A stretch of DNA of 64,000 nucleotides from Pseudomonadota bacterium (lineage in GTDB: Bacteria > Pseudomonadota > Alphaproteobacteria > Reyranellales > Reyranellaceae), in the NCBI GenBank assembly GCA_018240745.1, contig JAFEFF010000172.1:1-64000 (forward strand), in the 5' to 3' direction. A program made the position numbers and the translations under genes. Below the pieces are notes generated by a model. It was not told the DNA's origin and searched no databases. It was given only the letters and a program-made list of their open reading frames with translations. Shown here in pieces: positions 23,491-31,855 of the stretch; positions within the stretch are counted from its first letter, which is position 1, and each line of letters begins with the position of its first letter.

Positions 23491-24888
23491 TCAGTTCCTG
23501 GCGAACTCTTCCGCGGCGACGGCGAAGTTCAGGTTCTGGCCGCCGGCGAAGTAGAAGGTGGTGATGCCGAGCAACTCGCCACGGGCGTCGAACAGGCCGC
23601 CGCCCGAGGAGCCATGGCTGATCGGCGCCGAGGTCTGCACCAGCCGGGAGCCTTTGTGGATTCGCTTGGACGAAACCAGGCCCTCGGCCACCGTGAGCTC
23701 CAGTCCCTGCGGCGTGCCGACGGTGATGGCGCGCTCGCCGATCTTGATGTCGTCGTAGGGCCGCACCTTCACCCAGCTCGGCAGCTTGTTCTCGGCACGC
23801 AGTACGCAGCGGTCGGCGCCGATATTCATCGACACCACGGTGGCGTTCTGCTCCTTCTTGTTGCGGCCGATCGTGATGTTGGGCGATTCGTCGACGACAT
23901 GGCAATTGGTCAGGAGCTCGCGGTCGCTGATCGCCACTCCTGAGCCCATCTTGTGCTGGGCTTTCACGACGTAGACCGCGCCCGACACCTTTTCGAATAC
24001 CTGGCGCGTCGAGAGATCGTCGCCGTCGCGCGGCTGCAGCTCGATGCGTGCCGTCTTGCCCTCGCCGTCGACATTAGGCGGCAGCTTGCGCGTCTTGCTG
24101 GAGGTGGCGGCGACGTCGGTCGGCCGGTCGTCGCCGTCGCCCGACTCGTCTTCCTCGACCTTGGGGCGCGGCACGGCGGTCGGATTGAAGGCGCGGCTCA
24201 CGATCAGGCTGTCAGCCAGTGCCCCGAACAGCCCGCCATAGCTCTTTGCCTGCGTGTCGGTCAGGCTGATACTGGCAAACGCGACCCCGGATGTCCGGCA
24301 GGTCGCCTGGAAGTAGGTCTGCTGGCCGTTCTTCTTCTCGAAGACGGCGAACTTGTCGTAGCTCATCGCCCGCCACGTCGTCTTGGTGAACAGCCGGCGC
24401 TGCACGAAGGCGTAGTAGGAGCCGAAGTTGCTGCAGGTGAAGTCGCCGTAGCGGATGCCCAGCACGAAACCGATCTTGCCGTCGAAGTCGTAGATCGTGC
24501 CGCCATTCAACGTGCGCGTGCTCGCGATCTTGACCAGCTTGGTCGGCACCCCGACCGAAAGGCCGACCGACTTGTCCTGCAGGATCGACCAGCCGACCGA
24601 GTTGCGGTGCCTCACCGCCTCGGCCATCAGCTCGTTGGCCTGGTCCTCGCTCAGCGTGTCGGTCTGTTCGTAGCCCTTGGCGGCCTGCCAGGCCTTGCTC
24701 GCCTTCTGCAGCGCCGCCGCCGGGTCGCCGTCCCACAGCTCGAGATGGCCGGTCCAGATCAACGCCTGCCGCAACTCCGGGCCGGTGACTTTGTCGATCG
24801 GCAGTTCCTGGGCGAAGGCGACCGGCGCCGTCGCCAGGGTGCAGGCGAGCAGGCAGGCCGACCGTCGGATGGACGCGGAAAACGACAC
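23491..24888 (-). CDS. Secreted trypsin-like (S1/Deg-type) serine protease-fold protein with novel N-terminal domain
   Basis: 465 residues. Signal peptide 1-26 (VAFAQ). Residues about 30-235 form a domain I do not recognise, cysteine-bearing, with GDFTCSNFGSYYAFVQRR. An acidic linker (EEDESGDGDD) follows. A chymotrypsin-fold domain occupies about 295-465 with a full triad: His330 (LLTNCHVVDE), Asp359 (IGADRCVLRA) and Ser428 (ISHGSSGGGLFD). There is no PDZ domain. The enzyme is probably active in the periplasm, with the first domain perhaps targeting or regulating it. Confidence 0.88.
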   Translation of the reverse strand: MSFSASIRRSACLLACTLATAPVAFAQELPIDKVTGPELRQALIWTGHLELWDGDPAAALQKASKAWQAAKGYEQTDTLSEDQANELMAEAVRHRNSVGWSILQDKSVGLSVGVPTKLVKIASTRTLNGGTIYDFDGKIGFVLGIRYGDFTCSNFGSYYAFVQRRLFTKTTWRAMSYDKFAVFEKKNGQQTYFQATCRTSGVAFASISLTDTQAKSYGGLFGALADSLIVSRAFNPTAVPRPKVEEDESGDGDDRPTDVAATSSKTRKLPPNVDGEGKTARIELQPRDGDDLSTRQVFEKVSGAVYVVKAQHKMGSGVAISDRELLTNCHVVDESPNITIGRNKKEQNATVVSMNIGADRCVLRAENKLPSWVKVRPYDDIKIGERAITVGTPQGLELTVAEGLVSSKRIHKGSRLVQTSAPISHGSSGGGLFDARGELLGITTFYFAGGQNLNFAVAAEEFARN

Positions 24889-25037
24889 GCGGGCGCTCCT
24901 TCCGCCTCATTGTCGCCGCCGTGGCCGGGCAGGCCAATGTCGGTGTTGTATCAATCGCTTCAGTGTTTCGTCCCCTCGATCGAGCCCCCTTGGATGCCCT
25001 CGGGGCGGACGCCGGGGCGCGTGGAAGGACGACGGCG

Positions 25038-25724
25038 TCAGTTGAGCCGTGCGGCCGCCTCGGCGTTGGCCTTTCGGCGGCTCTCGAGCATGGGCGCCAG
25101 CCGCTCGCGCAGGCGCTGCACGCGTTCGGCGCCCGCCTTCTCGGGCGACCCCGAGTCGAACGGCGGATGCGGGTCGTATTCGAGGACCAGCTGGATCGAC
25201 TTGGCGACCTCCTCTCCGGCCAGCTCGGCAGCGACCGTCAAGCCGAAGTCGATGCCGGCGGTGACGCCGCCGCCGGAGATGCGGTTGCGATCGCGCACCA
25301 CCCGTTCGGCGACCGGGATGGCGCCGAAGTCGCGCAGCATCTCGCGCCACGCCCAGTGGCAGGCCGAGCGGTAGCCCTTGAGAAGGCCCGCGGCGCCCAG
25401 CACCAGCGAGCCGGTGCAGACCGAGGTGACATAGCGCGCGGTCTCCGCCTGCCGGCGCAGGAAGTCGAGCGTCTCGGGATCGGTCATCAGCGCGACTTGC
25501 CCGCCGCCGCCGGGCACGCAGATCACGTCGAGCTTCGGGCAGTCGGCAAAGGTCGTATTGGGCACGATCGAGAAGCCGGCATCGGTCGGGATCGGTTCGC
25601 GAACCTTCCAGATCATGTGCAGGGTGGCGCCCGGCACGCGCGCCAGCACCTGCGCCGGGCCGGTGGCGTCGAGCTGGGTGACGTTGGGATAGATCAGGAT
25701 GCCGATCGCGATTGGGTTGGCCAT
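25038..25724 (-). CDS. DJ-1/PfpI family protein, isonitrile hydratase (InhA)-like
   Basis: 228 residues. Nucleophile Cys103 at the elbow (TSVCTGSLVLGAAGLLKG) and acidic partner Asp19 (TQLDATGPAQV) are the two residues used by Pseudomonas isonitrile hydratase; the PGGGGQ loop is present. The start is the ATG at 25724 after GAAGGAG; the frame is open upstream into the intergenic region. It may hydrate isonitriles to N-formamides, though other DJ-1 activities are possible. It is divergent from a GlxA-type regulator with the same fold. Confidence 0.85.
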   Translation of the reverse strand: MANPIAIGILIYPNVTQLDATGPAQVLARVPGATLHMIWKVREPIPTDAGFSIVPNTTFADCPKLDVICVPGGGGQVALMTDPETLDFLRRQAETARYVTSVCTGSLVLGAAGLLKGYRSACHWAWREMLRDFGAIPVAERVVRDRNRISGGGVTAGIDFGLTVAAELAGEEVAKSIQLVLEYDPHPPFDSGSPEKAGAERVQRLRERLAPMLESRRKANAEAAARLN

Positions 25725-25803
25725 GGCGTTCTCCTTCGGGGTCGGCCGAAAACTACGCCCGATCAGTCTTGGCAGGAATGACAAAGAATGTTTAATTTCT
25801 GCC

Positions 25804-26751
25804 ATGGGGCACAAGCTCTTCATCCTGGCCTATGACGGCTGCCAGCTCCTCGATGTCAGCGGCCCCGCTGCGGTGTTCGGTGCGGCCAACGAATCGGCCG
25901 GCAGGCCGGTCTACGACCTCCAGATCGTCTCGGCCGACGGCGGTCTGGTCGTCTCGAACTGCGGCGTGGCCCTGCAGTCGAGGAAGATCGGCGGGCAGCC
26001 CGACACGCTGCTGGTCGCCGGCGGCTCGCGCGGATTGAAGGCGGCGATGGCGCACGAGGGGACTCGCAGGTGGCTGCAGAAGGTGGCGCCGCGCACCAGG
26101 CGCTACGGCTCGGTCTGCACCGGGGCCTTCGTGCTGGCCTCGGCCGGCCTGCTCGACGGCAAGCGGGTGGCGACGCATTGGGCGAGCTGCGCGCGGCTGG
26201 CCGAGAAATTTCCCGCGGTGTCGGTCGATGCCGAGGCGCTCTATGTCGTCGACGGCAAGGTCTGGACCTCGGCCGGAGTCACCACCGGCATCGACATGGC
26301 GCTGGCGCTCGTCGAAGCCGATCTCGGGGCGGCGACGGCCAACCTGATCGCCCGCCACTTCGTGCTCTATGCGCGGCGGCCGGGCTACCAGTCGCAGTTC
26401 AGCCCGATGCTGCAGGTGCAGGCCGCGGCCGACGCGCCGTTCGCCGCGCTGATCGACTGGATGCAGGACCACCTCGACCGCGAGCTCGACGTGCCGACAC
26501 TGGCGCGCCATGCCGGCTACAGCGAACGCAGCTTCTATCGCAGATTCACCGAGGCGACCGGCAAGACGCCGGCGCATTTCGTCGAGGACCTGCGGCTCGA
26601 TGCGGCGCGCACGCTGATGTCGAAGGGCCTGTCGTTCAAGACCATCGCCGGCCGGGTCGGGCTGAAGTCGTCGGCGCGCCTGGGGCAGGCCTTCGAGCGG
26701 CGGTTCGGGATGCCGCCCCGGCTGTTCCGCGAGATGCATGGCGCGGGGTGA
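25804..26751 (+). CDS. GlxA-type transcriptional regulator: DJ-1/PfpI domain + AraC HTH
   Basis: 315 residues. The N-terminal DJ-1-like sensor (about 1-180) keeps the elbow cysteine in YGSVCTGAFVLASAGLLDGK; the C-terminal AraC/XylS double HTH (about 215-312) has LARHAGYSERSFYRRFTEAT and GLKSSARLGQAFERRFG. The ATG at 25804 is 79 bp from the start of the divergent PfpI enzyme, and the shared spacer probably holds both promoters. By family habit it activates the divergent gene in response to a small metabolite. Confidence 0.92.
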   Translation: MGHKLFILAYDGCQLLDVSGPAAVFGAANESAGRPVYDLQIVSADGGLVVSNCGVALQSRKIGGQPDTLLVAGGSRGLKAAMAHEGTRRWLQKVAPRTRRYGSVCTGAFVLASAGLLDGKRVATHWASCARLAEKFPAVSVDAEALYVVDGKVWTSAGVTTGIDMALALVEADLGAATANLIARHFVLYARRPGYQSQFSPMLQVQAAADAPFAALIDWMQDHLDRELDVPTLARHAGYSERSFYRRFTEATGKTPAHFVEDLRLDAARTLMSKGLSFKTIAGRVGLKSSARLGQAFERRFGMPPRLFREMHGAG

Positions 26752-26755
26752 GCGG

Positions 26756-26905
26756 CTACATGCCGCCTCCGCCGCCGCCCATCCGCATCAGCTCTTCCTG
26801 GTGATGGCGCTCCATCTCGTCGATGGCGGCCTTGTTGACCGGCTGTCCCGCGCACGCCGCGAGTTGTGCAGCGAGAATCGCAAGGGCCAAGAGGTATCGA
26901 AGCAT
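26756..26905 (-). CDS. Very small lipoprotein (49 aa)
   Basis: MLRYLLALAILAAQLAACAG is a lipoprotein signal with lipobox LAAC (Cys18). The mature chain is only 32 residues: QPVNKAAIDEMERHHQEELM and a glycine end RMGGGGGGM. The ATG at 26905 follows GGAGGTGGGCG. It ends 4 bp from the convergent GlxA gene. No family is recognised. The signal and strong ribosome site argue for a true gene despite the size. Confidence 0.7.
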   Translation of the reverse strand: MLRYLLALAILAAQLAACAGQPVNKAAIDEMERHHQEELMRMGGGGGGM

Positions 26906-26965
26906 CGCCCACCTCCGCGTGGGCGATCATAGGGTGGCCGCCGCGCACGGCGGATCACAACGGCG

Positions 26966-28345
26966 CTATCGCTGCAGTCGCATCCGGAAGCTCCCGACGA
27001 AGAGCGCGGTACCGGCGAAACCGGCGCTGAGCCAGAGGGCCGCCCTGGCGGCATCGGCCGCACCGCCGCCGGAAAAGTCGAACAGGCCGAAGATAAGGGC
27101 GACCAGCGCGGCGCCCATGGTCTGGCCCAGCGTGCGGGCGGTGGCGATGATGCCGCCGGCGCTGCCGCTGCGCTCGCGCGGCACCGCATTCATCATCAGC
27201 CGGTTGTTGGGCGAGGAGAAGATGCCGAAGCCGGCGCCGCACAGCACCAGCCGCCACATGATGTCGGCGGTGCCGGGGTTGGCGGGCAGCAGCGCCGTCA
27301 GCACCAGGCCGGTCGTCATGCTGGTGAGGCCGATCGCACCCAGCACGCCGGCATGGTGGCGGTCGGCCAGGCGGCCGGCGATCGGCGCGACCGAGGCGAG
27401 GGCGAGCGGCCACGCGGTCAGCAGGAAGCCGGTGTCGGTCGCGTTCTTGCCCAGAACGGTGTGGAAGAAGAAGGGCAGGCTGACGAAGGCGAGACCCTGG
27501 GCCGTGAAGGTGCAGCTCCCGGTCGAGATCGACAGGGCGAAGATCGGCCGTTTGAAGATGTCGACCGGCATCATCGGGTCGGCAAGCCGTGTCTGCCGCC
27601 AGATGAACAGCGCGCCCAGCAGCGCCGCGCCGCCGAGCTCCGCGAGGATCACGACCGGCCGATGGCCGTGGGCAATGCCGTCGATGCCGAAGATCAGCAG
27701 GCCGAAGGTGAAGCCCGAGACGATGGCCGACAGGAAGTCGAACGGCCGATGGACGTGATGGGTATGCGGCAGGTAGCGCTCGCCGAGGATGAAGGCGACG
27801 ATGCCGAGCGGGATGTAGACCGCGAACAGCGACGGCCAGGACAGCAGCGTCAGCACGGCCGCGCCAATCGACGGGCCGGCGGCGAGCGAGGTCGCGACCA
27901 CCGTCGTGTTGAAGCCCAGCCCGCGGCCCAGCATGTTGCGGGGATAGATCGCGCGCACCAGCGCGGGCTGCACCGACATCAGCGCGGCGCCTCCCAGCCC
28001 CTGGATCGTGCGGGCGCCGACCAGCCATGGCAGCGAGGGTGCGAGCGAGCAGCCGAGCGAGGCGAGGCAGAAGATTCCGAGGCCTGCCCGATAGACATGG
28101 CGATAACCGATGATGTCGGCGAGCGCCGCGATCGGCAGCAGGGTGACCATCAGCGCAATCTGGCTGGCATTGACGATCCAGATCGAGGACTCAGCGGAGA
28201 TCTGCAGGTCCTGGGCGATGTAGGGCAGCGCCAGGTTGGTCATCGAGTTGGCCAGCACCGACATCGACAGGCCGATGGTGATGGTGGCCACCGCAAAGCG
28301 TCGCGGCCAGCCGGCCGGCATGCCGTCCTGGATAAGAGCCGTCAT
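26966..28345 (-). CDS. MFS transporter, 14-TM DHA2 (QacA/EmrB-like) drug exporter
   Basis: 459 residues with about 14 hydrophobic segments. Motif A-like ALADIIGYRHVYRAG follows TM2, motif C-like GPSIGAAVLTLLSW lies in TM5, and the long hydrophobic stretches run to residue 450. Proton-coupled export of drugs or metabolites is typical. The start is the ATG at 28345 (MTALIQDGM) after GAGGGAAAG; the frame runs on upstream through a repeat element without family similarity. Confidence 0.9.
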   Translation of the reverse strand: MTALIQDGMPAGWPRRFAVATITIGLSMSVLANSMTNLALPYIAQDLQISAESSIWIVNASQIALMVTLLPIAALADIIGYRHVYRAGLGIFCLASLGCSLAPSLPWLVGARTIQGLGGAALMSVQPALVRAIYPRNMLGRGLGFNTTVVATSLAAGPSIGAAVLTLLSWPSLFAVYIPLGIVAFILGERYLPHTHHVHRPFDFLSAIVSGFTFGLLIFGIDGIAHGHRPVVILAELGGAALLGALFIWRQTRLADPMMPVDIFKRPIFALSISTGSCTFTAQGLAFVSLPFFFHTVLGKNATDTGFLLTAWPLALASVAPIAGRLADRHHAGVLGAIGLTSMTTGLVLTALLPANPGTADIMWRLVLCGAGFGIFSSPNNRLMMNAVPRERSGSAGGIIATARTLGQTMGAALVALIFGLFDFSGGGAADAARAALWLSAGFAGTALFVGSFRMRLQR

Positions 28346-28350
28346 CGAGG

Positions 28351-28497
28351 CTTTCCCTCTCCGCCGCGCAGCGGGGGAGAGGGCGGGACCCATTGCGTCA
28401 GCGATGGGAGGGTGAGGTGGTCTTCCTCGCGTCCGGCTCGGCGCATGACCCACCTCTCCCCGCCTCTCCCCCCGCGAAGACGCGGGCGGAGAGGAGC
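28351..28497. repeat. Composite palindromic intergenic repeat element
   Basis: About 150 bp of nested inverted repeats: CCCTCTCC (28356-28363) with GGGGAGAGGG (28374-28383); GAGGTGG (28414-28420) with CCACCTC (28450-28456); and CCTCTCCCCCCGCG with CGCGGGCGGAGAGG (about 28463-28494). CCCATTGCGTCAGCGATGGG makes a further small hairpin. Such GC-rich modular palindromes are commonly dispersed in alphaproteobacterial genomes. It separates two codirectional genes (TauD-like, then MFS). Confidence 0.7.
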
Positions 28498-28520
28498 ATG
28501 AGCGGTTGCTTGCGCCATCC

Positions 28521-29396
28521 CTATTGAGGAACCGTCAGCTCGTCGCCGCCGATCGTCGTGCGTTGCATGAAACGCTTGTACTTGACGGGATCGTAGTAGG
28601 TGGCGCGGTGCAGGACGGCGCGGTTGTCCCACACGATGACGTCGCCCTCGCGCCAGGCATGGCTCCAGCGGAACTCGGGCTGGTCGGCGCGCCACATGAC
28701 CTCGAACAGCAGCGACTTGCCGGTCGCTTCGGGCCAATCGACGATGTGGCCGGCATGCGCGCCGGCATAGAGCGCGCGCCGGCCGTTGATCGGGTTGTCG
28801 CGGAACAGCCGCTGCTTGACCGGCGGCAGCTCCTTCAGCGTCCTGTCGCTCAGGATGCCCTTCTGCACTCTGTCGCGCGAATGGGCCAGTGAGTGCTCGG
28901 CGACCAGGGGGTAGAGCGTCGACTGCAGCGCCGGCGGCAGCGATTCCCACGCCGCGCGCATGCACAGGAAGTCGGTGTTGCCGCCCTCGGGCGGGCAGAT
29001 GCGTGCGGTCAGGATCGAGCACAGCGACGGGATGCGCTTGAACGAGCTGTCGGAATGCCAGAAGTAATTGGCCTTCTGGTAGATCATGCGCATGTCGTCC
29101 GGCGGGATCGGCTCGCCGGTCATGATGTCGAGATTCGACTGGCGCTGGAACTTGGTGCCGGCGGCGGGATTGGCGCTGCCGGTCGTCTCGAGCGGCCCGA
29201 AATATTCGCTGAACTGGACCTGTTGCTCGTCGTTCATGTGCTGATCGCGGAACAGCAGGACCGAATGCTCCTCGAAGGCGGCGCGGATCGGCCCGAACTC
29301 GCGCGGGCCGAGCGGCCGCGTGATGTCGATGCCCGCGATCTCCGCGCCGAACAGCGGGTGGACCTTGGTGACCTTGAGCGGTCCCGTGTTGCGCAT
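28521..29396 (-). CDS. TauD/TfdA-family 2-oxoglutarate-dependent dioxygenase
   Basis: 291 residues; Fe(II)/2OG hydroxylase. The facial triad is His/Asp in FWHSDSSFK and the distal His in NRAVLHRATYYD, with the 2OG-binding Arg in KRFMQRTTI. The ATG at 29396 (MRNTGPLKVTKVHPLFG) follows AGGGAAAAG; a long upstream open frame is a shadow of the serine hydrolase gene. Substrates in this family include taurine, 2,4-D and alkyl sulfates; none is indicated here. It follows the serine hydrolase by 20 bp on the same strand. Confidence 0.92.
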   Translation of the reverse strand: MRNTGPLKVTKVHPLFGAEIAGIDITRPLGPREFGPIRAAFEEHSVLLFRDQHMNDEQQVQFSEYFGPLETTGSANPAAGTKFQRQSNLDIMTGEPIPPDDMRMIYQKANYFWHSDSSFKRIPSLCSILTARICPPEGGNTDFLCMRAAWESLPPALQSTLYPLVAEHSLAHSRDRVQKGILSDRTLKELPPVKQRLFRDNPINGRRALYAGAHAGHIVDWPEATGKSLLFEVMWRADQPEFRWSHAWREGDVIVWDNRAVLHRATYYDPVKYKRFMQRTTIGGDELTVPQ

Positions 29397-29416
29397 GCGG
29401 ATCTTTTCCCTCGGCC

Positions 29417-30646
29417 TCAGTCGACGATCGCTTGATAGGTGAGCACGCGCAGTTCGCGCCGGATCGGGTAGGTCGAGGACGGCATGAGCTGGGTCAGCAT
29501 CACCACCGCCATGTCCTCCGCCGGATCGCACCAGAACGCGGTCGAGGCCGCGCCGCCCCAGGCATATTCGCCGGGCGTACCGAGGATCTGCGCCTTGGCC
29601 GGATCGATCATCACCGAGAAGCCGAGCCCGAAGCCGATGCCGTAGTAGGGCGACTCCGAGAAACGCGGCATGCCCATGTCGGCCATGTCGCCGCCGAGAT
29701 GGTTCATGGTCATCAGCTCGACCGTCTTCTTGCCGAGCAGGCGGACGCCGTCGAGCTCGCCCTTGTTGAGCATGAACTTGCAGAAGCGGAGATAGTCCGA
29801 CGCGGTCGAGACCAAGCCGCCGCCCCCCGAATTCAGCGTGCGCGGGGCGAGGTAGCGGCTCTTGCCCGGATCGTCGATCAGGTCGAGCTTGCCACCGGGG
29901 CCCGCTGCGTAATTCGCGGAGAACCGGTCGTGCTTGGCCTGCGGCACGTGGAAGTCGGTGTCGACCATGCCGAGCGGCCTGGCGACCTTCTCCACCAGGA
30001 ATTTCTCGAACGGCTGGCCCGAGATCACCTCGACCAGATAGCCCAGCACATCGGTCGAAACCGAGTAGTTCCACGCCTTGCCCGGCTGTGCGATCAGCGG
30101 GAAGGTCGCGAGCCGCTCGACGACGGTCTTGAGGCTGGTCTTGTCCATCTGGAAGTCGACGCCGCCTTCCTTGGCGCGGTAGAGCGCGTCGACCGGGTTG
30201 CTCTCCATGAAGCCGTAGGTCAGGCCCGAGGTGTGGCTCAGCAGGTCGCGGAAGTTGATCTCGCGCTCGGCCGGCACAGTGTCGATCTTGCCGCGGCTGC
30301 CGCCCGCGTAGACGCGCGGGTTGGCGAAGGCCGGGATGAACCTGGAGATCGGATCGTCGAGTTGGAAGCGGCCTTCCTCGTACAGCATCATGATCGCCGT
30401 CGAGGTCAGCGGCTTGGTCATCGAGTAGATGCGGTAGATGGTGTCGGGCCGCACCGGCTTGTTGCGCTCGACGTCGGCCTTGCCGTAGGTCTCGGCGAAG
30501 GCGAGCTCGCCGCGCCGCATGACGGCGACCAGCAGGCCGGGCAGCTTGCCGCTGTCGACCCAGGCCTTCATCCAGTCTGAGACACGCGCGAGCCGCGCTG
30601 CGGAAAGGCCGACCTGTTCTGGGCTGACGAGCGGCAGGGTGTCCAT
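29417..30646 (-). CDS. Serine beta-lactamase-like hydrolase (class C / EstB type)
   Basis: 409 residues. The S-x-x-K nucleophile is Ser75-Met-Thr-Lys78 (YSMTKPL), the second motif Tyr194-Ser-Val is in WNYSVSTDV, and the third motif region is WGGAASTAFW. No signal peptide is seen, which favours a cytosolic esterase or amidohydrolase of the EstB/LovD type over an antibiotic-degrading beta-lactamase. It is the first gene of a pair with the TauD-like gene. Confidence 0.9.
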   Translation of the reverse strand: MDTLPLVSPEQVGLSAARLARVSDWMKAWVDSGKLPGLLVAVMRRGELAFAETYGKADVERNKPVRPDTIYRIYSMTKPLTSTAIMMLYEEGRFQLDDPISRFIPAFANPRVYAGGSRGKIDTVPAEREINFRDLLSHTSGLTYGFMESNPVDALYRAKEGGVDFQMDKTSLKTVVERLATFPLIAQPGKAWNYSVSTDVLGYLVEVISGQPFEKFLVEKVARPLGMVDTDFHVPQAKHDRFSANYAAGPGGKLDLIDDPGKSRYLAPRTLNSGGGGLVSTASDYLRFCKFMLNKGELDGVRLLGKKTVELMTMNHLGGDMADMGMPRFSESPYYGIGFGLGFSVMIDPAKAQILGTPGEYAWGGAASTAFWCDPAEDMAVVMLTQLMPSSTYPIRRELRVLTYQAIVD

Positions 30647-30734
30647 GGCGATCCTCCCATTGGGCGCATTGATGGGCCCCGCTAGACTAGCGCAGGACTA
30701 TCCATTCCAGACACGCAAAAGACGGGAGGGAGCA

Positions 30735-31634
30735 ATGGCAAGATTGTGTGAGGGCCGGGTGGCGATCGTCACGGGAGGCGCCCGCGGCGTCGGTCGCGAG
30801 CACTGCCTGATGCTGGCCGAGCACGGCGCCAAGGTCGTGGTGAACGATCTCGGGGGCGACCGCGCCGGCAAGGGCAACGACGTCGGCCCCGCCCAGCAGG
30901 TCGTCAATGAGATCAAGTCGATGGGCGGCGACGCTGTCGCGAACGGTGACGACGTGTCCGACTGGAACGGCGCCAAGCGCATGGTCGACCAGGCGATCTC
31001 GACCTTCGGCAAGCTCGATGCCGTTGTCTTGAATGCAGGCATTCTGCGGGATCGCATGCTCGTGAACATGACCGAGGACGAGTGGGACGCCGTGATCAAG
31101 GTCCACCTCAAGGGCACTTTCGCGCCGGCGCGCCATGCGGCCGCCTACTGGCGCGACCAGGCAAAAGCCAAGGGCGGCCCGGTCGACGCCCGGATCGTCA
31201 CGACGACCTCGGTGTCGGGCATCTACGGCAATATCGGCCAGACCAATTACGGCGCCGCGAAGGCCGGCATCGCCGCGTTCACCGTGATCGCCGCCCGCGA
31301 GCTCGGCCGCTACGGCATCACCGTCAACTCGATCTCGCCCTCGGCCTTCACCCGCATGACCGAGGATCTGCGCAACTACACCGAAGAGGACAAGCAGACG
31401 CGCAGTCCCAAGTGGATCGCGCCGGTCTCGACCTGGCTGGTCAGTGAGGAGAGCCGCGAGATCACCGGGCGCGTCTTCCAGGCCGGCAACGGCCAGTTCG
31501 CCGTCGCCGAGGGTTGGCACAAGGGACCGGAATCCAAGCCCGTGCTCGACCCACGCGAGGCCGGAAAGATCCTGACCGAGCTCGCCAGGAAAGCGCGCAA
31601 GAACGCCGGCATGAACGGGCTGGACCTCGACTGA
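30735..31634 (+). CDS. Short-chain dehydrogenase/reductase
   Basis: 299 residues. NAD(P) motif TGGARGVGREH (TGxxxGxG) near residue 13, NAG in VLNAGILRD, and catalytic Ser (TTTSVSG) and Tyr-x-x-x-Lys (NYGAAKAG) are all present. The C-terminal extension after the usual 250 residues (AEGWHKGPESKP onwards) is typical of the MaoC-adjacent/peroxisomal 3-hydroxyacyl-CoA dehydrogenase-like group. The ATG at 30735 follows GGGAGGGAG. Probably a 3-hydroxyacyl-CoA or related alcohol oxidation. Confidence 0.92.
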   Translation: MARLCEGRVAIVTGGARGVGREHCLMLAEHGAKVVVNDLGGDRAGKGNDVGPAQQVVNEIKSMGGDAVANGDDVSDWNGAKRMVDQAISTFGKLDAVVLNAGILRDRMLVNMTEDEWDAVIKVHLKGTFAPARHAAAYWRDQAKAKGGPVDARIVTTTSVSGIYGNIGQTNYGAAKAGIAAFTVIAARELGRYGITVNSISPSAFTRMTEDLRNYTEEDKQTRSPKWIAPVSTWLVSEESREITGRVFQAGNGQFAVAEGWHKGPESKPVLDPREAGKILTELARKARKNAGMNGLDLD

Positions 31635-31726
31635 ATCGGCGCTCGAACACCTGACGCAAGGCCGCGGTCATCTCGTGGCCGAGTGCGCTGAAGGCGCCGG
31701 CGAACCCGTCTTCCTACACGGCAGAA

Positions 31727-31758
31727 AGCGGCCCGGGCTTCCCACTTCCCGGGCCGCT
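31727..31758. terminator. Perfect 11-bp inverted repeat between convergent genes
   Basis: AGCGGCCCGGG (31727-31737) and CCCGGGCCGCT (31748-31758) pair perfectly around CTTCCCACTT. It sits near the middle of the 221-bp gap between the SDR and amidase stops, where I see no gene. No T-tract follows, so a factor-assisted or bidirectional terminator is the likeliest reading. Confidence 0.55.
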
Positions 31759-31855
31759 CCACCCACCCACCCTTCGAACGGCAAGACACTCCCGCCACCG
31801 GCGCTGACGCGTCAGTGGGTTTTGTCACATTGCTCAGAACGGTCGCGAAAAGCCT

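Noticed and set aside
20573..23905. 1110-codon minus-strand frame
   Set aside because: Antisense to the THI5-like receptor, acyl-CoA dehydrogenase and cupin genes, all of which have intact motifs and ribosome sites; composition is typical of a shadow.
31640..31720. Minus-strand peptide EDGFAGAFSALGHEMTAALR after the SDR gene
   Set aside because: Looks faintly like the end of a lipoprotein or helical protein, but it is preceded at once by a stop, has no start and runs on into the SDR gene in antisense; too short to support.
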